DNA of 7,630 bases from an uncultured Fastidiosipila sp. (GTDB lineage Bacteria > Bacillota > Clostridia > Saccharofermentanales > Fastidiosipilaceae), in the NCBI GenBank assembly GCA_938014865.1, contig CALLQJ010000379.1, positions 1 to 7,630 of the forward strand, in the 5' to 3' direction. Positions 1-5,542 of the stretch are shown piece after piece; within the stretch, counting starts at the first letter, position 1; the number at the start of each line of letters is the position of its first letter. The position numbers and the translations under genes are program-made. The notes beneath the pieces are model-generated. The model was given only the letters and a program-made list of their open reading frames with translations, did not search any database and had not been told where the DNA came from.

Positions 1-593
1 GCCGCTTCCAGACAAAGGGCAATCTGAGAAGCTGTTGTCTTGTCGAGGCAGAGGGGCGGCAGATGATCCGGGGAAAACCAGCCGGAGGCCGTGGTTTCGC
101 TGTTGGGCCGAAAGCGGCCGCCTAAGCGTTCGCAGAGGACAAAGGCTTTCAGAATCGGGAAGACGTGGGGCGGACGGTTGTGTTTTTCCCGGTCCTGCAC
201 GGCGACCAGGCGCAGGCAGCGCACGTCTAGACCCGCTTCTTCCTTGCATTCTTTGACCGTACTTTCGGCAATCGTTGTATCCTGGTCCACCCAGCCGCCC
301 GGCATGGCCCAGAGTCCGTTGTTTTCCCGGACCAGGAGAATTTTTCCGTCTTCAATGACGGCGGCCCGGCAGTCCAGCTTAGGGGTCTGATAGCCTTCAT
401 CCAGGAGAAAATCCGCTTTCACCTTTTCGGCGGAAAAATCATTCTGAAAGGCCAGCATCTCGGCGGCAATCTCCCGGATGCGGGCGAAGCGTTCCCGGTC
501 ATAGACGTCTTGGGAATAATGCAGGCCCGCCTGCGCTAAGGCCTGCAGTTCACGGCACCAGTCCAAAAACTGTTTTTTCGCGTCTTCAGCCAT
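1..593 (-). CDS. NUDIX hydrolase with N-terminal NUDIX_N_2-like domain, 3' end cut by window edge
   Basis: Reading leftwards from the ATG at 593-591, the frame stays open for 197 codons to the window edge, so the C-terminus is missing. Residues 1-65 form a helical, charged N-terminal segment (starts MAEDAKKQFLDWCREL) as in the YjhB/CDP-choline pyrophosphatase-like NUDIX group. The NUDIX fold follows, with its box at about residues 100-122: G100, K114-E115, E118-E119, G121, L122. The usual Glu at box position 7 is Thr106, a difference I recall as common in this subgroup. The metal-binding core EEAGL is intact, so the enzyme is probably active. These enzymes hydrolyse a nucleoside diphosphate linked to another group; the substrate here is unknown. 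A Shine-Dalgarno-like GAAAGGG lies 9 bases upstream. The ATG overlaps the stop codon of the pectin methylesterase (ATGGCTGA), implying translational coupling in one minus-strand operon. The link to pectin use is not obvious; a nucleotide-sugar or housekeeping role is possible. The family call is firm, the function is not. Confidence 0.88.
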   Translation of the reverse strand, partial: MAEDAKKQFLDWCRELQALAQAGLHYSQDVYDRERFARIREIAAEMLAFQNDFSAEKVKADFLLDEGYQTPKLDCRAAVIEDGKILLVRENNGLWAMPGGWVDQDTTIAESTVKECKEEAGLDVRCLRLVAVQDREKHNRPPHVFPILKAFVLCERLGGRFRPNSETTASGWFSPDHLPPLCLDKTTASQIALCLEA

Positions 594-1584
594 TTTCTGC
601 CGCCCTTTCCGCAGCCTGCCGGAAGCCTTTAAGGATTTTTTCGGCAGCGGCCGCGTCGAGCGGCCGGCTCCAGGATACGCGCGCCTCGGGGCAGGCGCCG
701 GGCCCTAGGCTTTTGTATTCGGCGTAAAAGCTCTTTCGGCGGGCTTCTTCCTTATGCCAATCGTGCCAGCCTTCGGGGCGGATGTGATCACCCATTTCAC
801 AGGCGATCCAAACGGTCTTAGCATGGTCGCGCCAAGGCCTTCCCAGGTAAACGCTCGCCGGCGGGCAGTCCGAAATCAGCCGGCAGCGGTAAAAGATCAG
901 CCCTCTTTCCTGATCTTCCGGCGTGGAGGCGGCCGTAATATAGCCTAAGCTTTCGCCGCGTTTCCGTTCGGCAATGTCGGAGGGGCGGAGGGAGCGGAGC
1001 AGGCAGTCTTCAAAAAGTGCTTCTCCGCCGCCGAAGATGAAGTCGACCCCGCCTTCGACGGAGGTCTTAATAAAGTGCGAGCGGCAGCTGCTGCGCCTGC
1101 GCCACTTTTCCGTGCCGCGGAAACCGCCGTCGAGGACGGCCGAAGGGGGGAGGGGCGCTAAGAACAAGGTATCCTGATCGCCTTTTAAGCAGCAGTTTTG
1201 AATCGTCGCTTCGCGGCAGTTGAGGGCCAGCGCAACGGCTTGTCCCGCCACGCGTCCCGGACCCGCGCTGTTTTCAATTGTCAGATTTTCCAGAAGGAGC
1301 GTGTCGGATTCTGCATACAGCGTGGGGGTGCGGAAGGTGCCGAGCGCCTCGCCGTCCTTATCTTTTCCCAAAGCCCCGTCATCATAACGGATGATACAGT
1401 CAGAGGGATCGTCGCCCGTGCCGGCGATTTCCAGCTTCGGGACAGTCAGGAAGAGCTTTTCCCGGTAAATGCCGGGCGCCAGTTCTAAGCGGAGGCGTTC
1501 TTCTCCCTTGAGAACACTTTCCGGCAGATTCTTCAGCGCTTCGGCAAGAGACGGGTAGTCGGCCGAGCGGATTTGTTTTACCAT
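586..1584 (-). CDS. Pectin methylesterase (carbohydrate esterase family 8), apparently cytoplasmic
   Basis: This 332-residue protein removes methyl esters from galacturonan, releasing methanol and exposing carboxylates for lyases and hydrolases. Residues 1-60 contain the usual CE8 opening (SADYPSLAEAL, then LELAPGIYREKL, then AGTGDDPS). The active-site set is complete: Q115 (GQAVAL), Q137-D138 (GDQDTLFL), D181 (VDFIFGGG) and R249/W251 (YLGRPW). In the Erwinia enzyme the equivalent Asp pair acts as acid/base and nucleophile. The length matches single-domain CE8 enzymes. An upstream in-frame ATG at 1683 would add 33 residues, but the start at 1584 has GGAAAGG exactly 7 bases upstream and begins directly with the CE8 domain; the ATG at 1590 is only 1 base from that site. 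No signal peptide is visible, so I infer action inside the cell on imported methylated oligogalacturonides. It is divergent from the esterase gene and coupled to the downstream NUDIX gene by an 8-base overlap. Confidence 0.95.
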   Translation of the reverse strand: MVKQIRSADYPSLAEALKNLPESVLKGEERLRLELAPGIYREKLFLTVPKLEIAGTGDDPSDCIIRYDDGALGKDKDGEALGTFRTPTLYAESDTLLLENLTIENSAGPGRVAGQAVALALNCREATIQNCCLKGDQDTLFLAPLPPSAVLDGGFRGTEKWRRRSSCRSHFIKTSVEGGVDFIFGGGEALFEDCLLRSLRPSDIAERKRGESLGYITAASTPEDQERGLIFYRCRLISDCPPASVYLGRPWRDHAKTVWIACEMGDHIRPEGWHDWHKEEARRKSFYAEYKSLGPGACPEARVSWSRPLDAAAAEKILKGFRQAAERAAENG

Positions 1585-1591
1585 TAACATA

Positions 1592-1598
1592 CCTTTCC
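1592..1598 (-). promoter_or_regulatory. Ribosome binding site deciding the pectin methylesterase start
   Basis: On the minus strand GGAAAGG is followed by 7 bases and then the ATG at 1584. A second in-frame ATG at 1590 is only 1 base from the site, and the farthest one (1683) has no comparable site, so the 1584 start is preferred. Confidence 0.7.
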
Positions 1599-1686
1599 AC
1601 AGCAAAAGGACTTGCTGAACGATCGGCTTCTCTTTAAGGCTTGCGGGACGCAGACGAAGCAGAAGCCTGAGGACAAGTTCCATTTC

Positions 1687-1695
1687 ATTTTAGCA
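1687..1695 (-). promoter_or_regulatory. Candidate extended -10 promoter for the methylesterase-NUDIX operon
   Basis: Read on the minus strand, this is TGCTAAAAT: an extended -10 (TG plus one base) followed by TAAAAT, which matches TATAAT at 5 of 6 positions. Only a weak -35 (TTAAAC with a 16-base spacer) lies upstream, which extended -10 promoters tolerate. Transcription would start near 1680 and leave a leader of roughly 95 bases. I found no convincing forward-facing promoter for the divergent esterase in 1585-1705. The call rests on sequence pattern only. Confidence 0.3.
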
Positions 1696-1716
1696 AAGAC
1701 AAACGGAGGTTTAAGC

Positions 1717-2544
1717 ATGCACTGTGAAGCAGAAATTCTGAAGATTCCCTCGGAGGCGGGCGAAGGCCCCGTCCGGGTTGATTTTTATGCCTCGGGAGGG
1801 GCGGGGCGAAGACCCCTGCTCCTGATTTTCCCGGGCGGCGGTTATGAATACCGTTCGGAGCGCGAAGCTCTGCCCATTGCGAGGGCTTTGGCCCCGGCGG
1901 GCGTGCATACGGCGATTGTGCATTATGCCTGTTATCCCGCGCTTTTCCCGGTATCGCTTCTGCAGACGGCGGAAGTGATGCAGTATTTCCGCAAAGAAGG
2001 AGCGAAACATGAGGTCGACAGCGAAGAAATCTTTATGATCGGATTTTCCGCCGGCGGCCATCTGGCCTTGTCCTATGCGCTTTACTGCGGCAGGGAGGAT
2101 TTCTTTAAAAGCTATCTGAAAGATCCCGTCACCACGCAGACCGAGGGTCTGCTTTTGGCCTATCCCGTGGTGACGGCCGGCCGCTATGCCCATCAGGGCT
2201 CCATCGACCACCTCTTAGGCCCCGAGGGCGAGCGCCGTTTCCCGGCCGAAGATGTTTCGCTGGAACGCCAGGCAGCCGAAGCCCCGTCTCTGCCGCCCCT
2301 TTTCCTCTGGCATACCTTTACGGACGAAAGCGTGCCCGTAGAAAACAGTATTCTCCTGCTGAATGCCTATCGGAAATACCATCCGGAGCTGCCCTGTGAA
2401 TGCCATTTTTATGAAAAAGGCGTGCACGGCCTGGCGCTGGCGACGGCCGAAACGGATCACGGGGACGGGGCCTGCATTGAACCGCGTGCCGCCCGCTGGA
2501 CGGAGGCGGCGAAGGATTGGCTGAGGGCCCGGATCGACGGCTGA
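1717..2544 (+). CDS. Alpha/beta-hydrolase, acetyl-esterase type (probable pectin or oligosaccharide deacetylase)
   Basis: This 275-residue serine hydrolase has the full catalytic layout of the acetyl-esterase/feruloyl-esterase-like alpha/beta-hydrolases. The oxyanion-loop motif PGGGY is at residues 39-43, the nucleophile elbow GFSAGG gives Ser111, the acid is probably Asp203 (FTDESVP) and the base is His237 (KGVHGLAL). There is no signal peptide or membrane segment. The ATG at 1717 has GGAGG 7 bases upstream, which rules out an in-frame extension to 1612 that lacks such a site and starts with non-family sequence. Relatives commonly remove acetyl groups from plant oligosaccharides. Between a methylesterase and GH105/GH28/PL9 genes, the most likely substrate is O-acetylated oligogalacturonide or rhamnogalacturonide, but this is inference: feruloyl or other acyl esters are possible. 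It starts the plus-strand cluster, and a hairpin at 2611-2645 separates it from the next gene. Confidence 0.88.
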   Translation: MHCEAEILKIPSEAGEGPVRVDFYASGGAGRRPLLLIFPGGGYEYRSEREALPIARALAPAGVHTAIVHYACYPALFPVSLLQTAEVMQYFRKEGAKHEVDSEEIFMIGFSAGGHLALSYALYCGREDFFKSYLKDPVTTQTEGLLLAYPVVTAGRYAHQGSIDHLLGPEGERRFPAEDVSLERQAAEAPSLPPLFLWHTFTDESVPVENSILLLNAYRKYHPELPCECHFYEKGVHGLALATAETDHGDGACIEPRAARWTEAAKDWLRARIDG

Positions 2545-2556
2545 TTATTGCAAATG

Positions 2557-2572
2557 ATTTCATTCATGAAAT
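2557..2572. promoter_or_regulatory. Perfect palindrome, candidate operator
   Basis: ATTTCAT, a 2-base centre (TC), then ATGAAAT form a perfect 7-2-7 inverted repeat starting 12 bases after the esterase stop codon. A 2-base loop is too small for a good RNA hairpin, so a dimeric DNA-binding protein site is the better reading. No function is proven. Confidence 0.35.
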
Positions 2573-2610
2573 AGACAAACAACGCAGTAAAATTTGTGGT
2601 TTAAATAGAA

Positions 2611-2645
2611 AAAGCGCCCTTTTCGCCTCAAAAACTGGGCGCTTT
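2611..2645 (+). terminator. Intrinsic terminator-like hairpin after the esterase gene
   Basis: AAAGCGCCC (2611-2619) pairs perfectly with GGGCGCTTT (2637-2645) around a 17-base loop. On the plus strand the U-tract is poor (TTTGTTG). On the minus strand the same hairpin is followed by TTTTTCTATTT, a better tract, although no minus-strand gene approaches from the right. It probably ends esterase transcription, possibly inefficiently, and the right arm directly abuts the -35 of the next promoter. Confidence 0.55.
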
Positions 2646-2646
2646 G

Positions 2647-2675
2647 TTGACAAACGCCGGAGACTTTGCAATTCT
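2647..2675 (+). promoter_or_regulatory. Candidate sigma-A promoter for GH105 and downstream genes
   Basis: A perfect -35 TTGACA (2647-2652), a 17-base spacer and an extended -10 (TGC then AATTCT, 2667-2675) are present. The -10 hexamer itself matches only 3 of 6 positions. The inverted ATTGCAAA box overlaps the -10, as expected of a repressor site. An alternative -10 is AATAAT at 2691-2696 (5 of 6), with TTGCAA at 2666-2671 as a -35 at an overlong 19-base spacing. Confidence 0.45.
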
Positions 2676-2709
2676 TAACTCAGAAAAAGAAATAATTTAT
2701 TGCAAACCA

Positions 2710-2725
2710 TTGCAAGCGCATGAAA
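2710..2725 (+). promoter_or_regulatory. LacI/CcpA (cre)-like operator just upstream of GH105
   Basis: TTGCAAGCGCATGAAA resembles the catabolite-response element consensus WTGNAANCGNWNNCWW with one mismatch (A for the conserved C). Its left half, TTGCAAGCGC, is the typical LacI-family half-site with the central CG; the right half is degenerate. It lies downstream of both promoter candidates, where a bound protein would block elongation. This could be carbon catabolite control or a dedicated LacI-family pectin regulator; no regulator gene is in the window. Confidence 0.4.
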
Positions 2726-2730
2726 AGAGG
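2723..2730 (+). promoter_or_regulatory. Ribosome binding site deciding the GH105 start
   Basis: AAAAGAGG ends 4 bases before the ATG at 2735. The earlier in-frame ATG at 2720 has no purine-rich site upstream and lies inside the operator-like sequence, so 2735 is preferred. The 4-base spacing is slightly short. Confidence 0.55.
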
Positions 2731-2734
2731 CGTT

Positions 2735-3826
2735 ATGAACTGCGAACCCTATATCAAGCAATTTGTTCAGGACTTTGCTCCCTATAAGGACAAATGGAAC
2801 TACGAAGACGGCTGTGTGCTCTACGGCGCTTATCTTCTGTATCAGGTAACGGGCGACGAGATTTATAAGACGGTCATTCTTGATTACCTGCACGCGTTTA
2901 TCAGCCCGGAAGGTAAAATTTATAATTATTCCAAGGAAGAATACAATATTGATTCCGTTTTAAGCGGCCGCCTGCTTTTTCCGGCCATGGCGTGGGAACC
3001 GGAAGATAAACGCTTTAAGATTGCGGCCGACGAGATCCGTTCCCAGCTCGAGACGCATCCGCGTACCGAAGAGGGCAATTTCTGGCATAAGAAGATTTAC
3101 CCCTGGCAGGTCTGGCTGGACGGCCTCTATATGGCCCAGCCTTTCTATGCGCGCTATGATACGGAATTCGGCGGCAAGGGCCGCTACAAAGATATCCTCA
3201 GGAAGTTTCAGACCGTGCGCAAGCGCCTTTTTGTTGAAGATAAAGGATTGTATATTCACGCCTACGATGAAAAACGGGCCCAGCCCTGGGCCGATAAAGA
3301 GACGGGGCATTCGCCGAACTTCTGGCTGCGTGCCGCAGGCTGGCATCTGGTAGGGCTGGTGGATACCTACGATGAAATCTCCGAGACCATTTTTGAAGTC
3401 AAGGAAGGTTTTGTGCCCCTGCTGCAGGAGGCGCTGGAGGGGATTTTCCGTTATCAGGATGAGGAGAGCGGCCTCTTTTATGACCTCGTCGACCGCGCCG
3501 ATCTGGAGGAGAATTTCTTGGAAAGTTCCGGTTCGGCCATGATCGCTTATACCGCCCTGAAGGCGTCCCGCCTCGGTGTGGTGGATAAGGAGATTTATGT
3601 GCCGAAGGCCCTTCGGATTATGCAGGGCCTGGAGAAGTATAAACTTAAGGAAGAAAACGGCAGATTCTCGCTGACGGGGATCGTTCAGGTGTCCGGCTTA
3701 GGGCCCGGCAATGAACGTGACGGCAGTGTGGACTACTACCTTTCCGAGCCCGTCGTGGCCGATGATCACAAGGGAGCGGGCGCCTTTATGATGGCCTGTT
3801 CCGAAATGCTGCGTCTTCAAAATTGA
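2735..3826 (+). CDS. Unsaturated (rhamno)galacturonyl hydrolase, GH105 (YteR/RhiN-like)
   Basis: This 363-residue (alpha/alpha)6-barrel enzyme hydrates the unsaturated uronyl residue at the non-reducing end of lyase products, releasing 5-keto-4-deoxyuronate and a shortened sugar. The length matches Bacillus YteR. The motif QVWLDGLYMAQPF (residues 125-137) carries the expected catalytic Asp129. Other family marks are HAYDE (175-179), SPNFWLRAAGW (193-203), SSGSAM (264-269) and the C-terminal glycine-rich stretch around GLGPGNERDGS (321-331) and KGAGAF (346-351). There is no signal peptide, so it acts in the cytoplasm. Starting at 2720 would add five residues (MKRGV) but lacks a ribosome binding site. 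The preceding 190 bases carry the densest set of control elements in the window, and a strong terminator follows 14 bases after the stop. Whether it prefers unsaturated galacturonyl or rhamnogalacturonyl substrates cannot be decided here; the PL9 and GH28 neighbours favour homogalacturonan oligomers. Confidence 0.93.
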   Translation: MNCEPYIKQFVQDFAPYKDKWNYEDGCVLYGAYLLYQVTGDEIYKTVILDYLHAFISPEGKIYNYSKEEYNIDSVLSGRLLFPAMAWEPEDKRFKIAADEIRSQLETHPRTEEGNFWHKKIYPWQVWLDGLYMAQPFYARYDTEFGGKGRYKDILRKFQTVRKRLFVEDKGLYIHAYDEKRAQPWADKETGHSPNFWLRAAGWHLVGLVDTYDEISETIFEVKEGFVPLLQEALEGIFRYQDEESGLFYDLVDRADLEENFLESSGSAMIAYTALKASRLGVVDKEIYVPKALRIMQGLEKYKLKEENGRFSLTGIVQVSGLGPGNERDGSVDYYLSEPVVADDHKGAGAFMMACSEMLRLQN

Positions 3827-3840
3827 GAACGACAAGACTT

Positions 3841-3870
3841 CCGTCCGCCTTCGGGCCGGACGGTTTTTTT
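3841..3870 (+). terminator. Rho-independent terminator between GH105 and GH28
   Basis: CCGTCCG (3841-3847) pairs with CGGACGG (3857-3863). Two further C-G pairs next to a bulged C close a TTCG tetraloop, and seven T's follow directly (3864-3870). This is a textbook strong terminator. It ends 26 bases before the GH28 start codon, leaving no room for a normal promoter after it. Confidence 0.85.
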
Positions 3871-3896
3871 ACAATAGCCCTTGCAGGAGGAAGATT

Positions 3897-5480
3897 ATGA
3901 GATTGGATGTACTGCTGGAAACGCCCCGTTCGCTGAGCTTTGAACTCAGCGGCGACGCGGCTTATGCAGCCGAAGAAGCCTATGAGATCAGACTGAACGG
4001 CGAATTGCTGCGCCGGGACGGACGCCGTGTGCAGAGCATTTTCGGCCTGCGCCCGGAAACGGACTATACCTTAGAAGTGATCGGCAAGGACGACGCGGCG
4101 GAGTACCGCTTCAAAACGGCGGAAGAAGCCTATACCTTAGACGTCCGGAATTTCGGCGCAAAAGGGGACGGCAAGAGCGACGATACGCAGGCGATTCAGG
4201 CGGCCCTTTACAGCTGCCCGGAAAACGGCCGCGTGCTCGTGCCGCCGGGACGCTATAAATTTACAAGTCTTTATTTTAAAAGCCGCAGCCGCTTTGAACT
4301 GGCGGAGGGGGCAGTCTTAGAGGCTGTGCCGCAGCGGGAAGGACGGGCGATCCTGCCCGGCTTCATCCGCGATTTTGAGGGCGGCAAGTATCATTTGGGC
4401 AGCTGGGAAGGCAATCCCCTGGACTGCTATGCGGGCCTCTTTACCCTGATCGATGCGGAAGATGTGGTGATTTACGGCGAAGGGGTGCTGGAAGGAAACG
4501 GATCCTATTGGTGGCCGAAGACAAAAAGCAAAATCGGCGCCTGGCGTCCGCGTTCTGTATTTATGAGGCGCTGCGAAAACATCAAGCTGCAGGGCATTAC
4601 CATAAAGAATTCACCGTCCTGGACCGTGCATCCGATGGAGTCTGAGGAACTGGACTTTATCAATGTCAATATCATCAACCCCTGGGACTCTCCGAATACG
4701 GACGGGATCAATCCGGAAGCCAGTGAAGAGGTACGTATTTTAGGCTGCCATTTCTCTTTAGGCGATGACTGCATCGCGCTGAAATCCGGCAAGATCTATA
4801 TGGCCCGGGAAACAGAACGCCCCTGCCGGGATATCGTCATCCGCAACTGCCTGATGGAAAACGGGCACGGCGGACTGACCATCGGTTCCGAAATGGCCGG
4901 CGGCGTGCGGGATGTTGAAGTGACAGACTGTGTGTTCCGCCGCACCGACCGGGGCCTGCGCATTAAGACGCGCCGCGGCCGCGGGGAACTTGCCGTCGTT
5001 TCTGATATTACCTTTGACAATATTGAAATGGACGAAGTGCTCGCGCCTTTTGTGGTCAATATGTTTTATTTCTGCGACCCCGACGGGCACAGCGATTATG
5101 TGCAGACGAAAGAGAAGGCCGAGGGCCCGGAAGAGGCACTGCCTGAAATCGGCGCCTTAAGTTTTGAAAATATCCGGGCGTATAACTGCCGTCTGGGAGG
5201 CCTCTTTGCGTACGGCCTGCCGGAGCGGCCGATTGAAAAAATCGAGCTGAAGAATGTCGAGATGACCTTTGTGCCGCCGGCCGACCGCGCCGAGGGCATA
5301 CCGGCCATGCTGCACGATGAGGACTGGCAGCCGGGCGATATCATTTATGTCCGCAATACGGAGGATTTCGTCTGTGAGGATGTCCGCTGCAGCTATCACA
5401 AAGGGGACCACAGACTGGTCCTTGATGCCGGGAAAACAAAAATCAAAGACAGCAGCCTGCCGCCGGAAAGAGAGGTCTGA
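3897..5480 (+). CDS. Polygalacturonase, GH28, with N-terminal fibronectin-like domain
   Basis: This 527-residue enzyme hydrolyses alpha-1,4-galacturonide bonds by inversion. Residues 1-78 look like a beta-sandwich of the fibronectin III type (ends GLRPETDYTLEVIGKDDAAEYRFK), as in bacterial exo-polygalacturonases. From residue 81 (LDVRNFGAKGDGKSDDTQAI) the GH28 right-handed beta-helix begins. All four family signatures are intact: NTD at 267-269, DD at 290-291 (GDDC), GHG at 323-325 and RIK at 355-357, so Asp269, Asp290, Asp291 and His324 are present. The domain order suggests an exo-acting enzyme, but this is inference. No signal peptide is visible, which is unusual for GH28 and fits an intracellular role on imported oligogalacturonides. 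AGGAGG ends 6 bases before the ATG. It lies 26 bases after a strong terminator and 62 bases before the lyase gene, with no terminator in that second gap, so GH28 and the lyase are probably co-transcribed. Confidence 0.94.
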   Translation: MRLDVLLETPRSLSFELSGDAAYAAEEAYEIRLNGELLRRDGRRVQSIFGLRPETDYTLEVIGKDDAAEYRFKTAEEAYTLDVRNFGAKGDGKSDDTQAIQAALYSCPENGRVLVPPGRYKFTSLYFKSRSRFELAEGAVLEAVPQREGRAILPGFIRDFEGGKYHLGSWEGNPLDCYAGLFTLIDAEDVVIYGEGVLEGNGSYWWPKTKSKIGAWRPRSVFMRRCENIKLQGITIKNSPSWTVHPMESEELDFINVNIINPWDSPNTDGINPEASEEVRILGCHFSLGDDCIALKSGKIYMARETERPCRDIVIRNCLMENGHGGLTIGSEMAGGVRDVEVTDCVFRRTDRGLRIKTRRGRGELAVVSDITFDNIEMDEVLAPFVVNMFYFCDPDGHSDYVQTKEKAEGPEEALPEIGALSFENIRAYNCRLGGLFAYGLPERPIEKIELKNVEMTFVPPADRAEGIPAMLHDEDWQPGDIIYVRNTEDFVCEDVRCSYHKGDHRLVLDAGKTKIKDSSLPPEREV

Positions 5481-5542
5481 CGCAGCGCAGGACTGCCGGA
5501 AAACGCGTCTTAAAGCGTTCAGACAGGAAAGGACTTCTGTAC

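Larger units (their letters stand above)
2545..2716 (+). repeat. ATTGCAAA box cluster in the GH105 promoter region
   Basis: The 8-mer ATTGCAAA occurs at 2547-2554 and 2699-2706, in each case within the longer direct repeat TTATTGCAAA (2545-2554, 2697-2706). It occurs inverted as TTTGCAAT at 2665-2672, and a near-copy ATTGCAAG is at 2709-2716. Three exact copies in about 170 bases is far above chance for an 8-mer. Two copies flank, and one overlaps, the candidate promoter, so the boxes are likely binding sites for a regulator. Which regulator cannot be read from this window. Confidence 0.5.

Noticed and set aside
1585..1683. N-terminal extension of the methylesterase from the ATG at 1683, with a leucine-rich stretch resembling a signal peptide
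   Set aside because: The stretch has repeated Arg inside the hydrophobic run and no cleavage site, and the start at 1584 has a well-spaced ribosome binding site.
1612..1716. N-terminal extension of the esterase from TTG at 1612
   Set aside because: There is no ribosome binding site, the sequence is non-family, and the ATG at 1717 has an ideal GGAGG.
1711..2211. Minus-strand open frame of 166 codons opposite the esterase
   Set aside because: It is antisense to the PGGGY and GFSAGG motifs of a clear hydrolase and has no recognisable domain.
2960..3346. Minus-strand open frame of 128 codons within GH105
   Set aside because: It is a shadow of the GH105 coding sequence; the composition is unlike a real protein and no start signal is visible.
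5481..5542. Possible terminator between GH28 and the lyase (AACGC with GCGTT)
   Set aside because: The stem is only 5 bp with an 8-base loop and no T-run, so read-through is expected.
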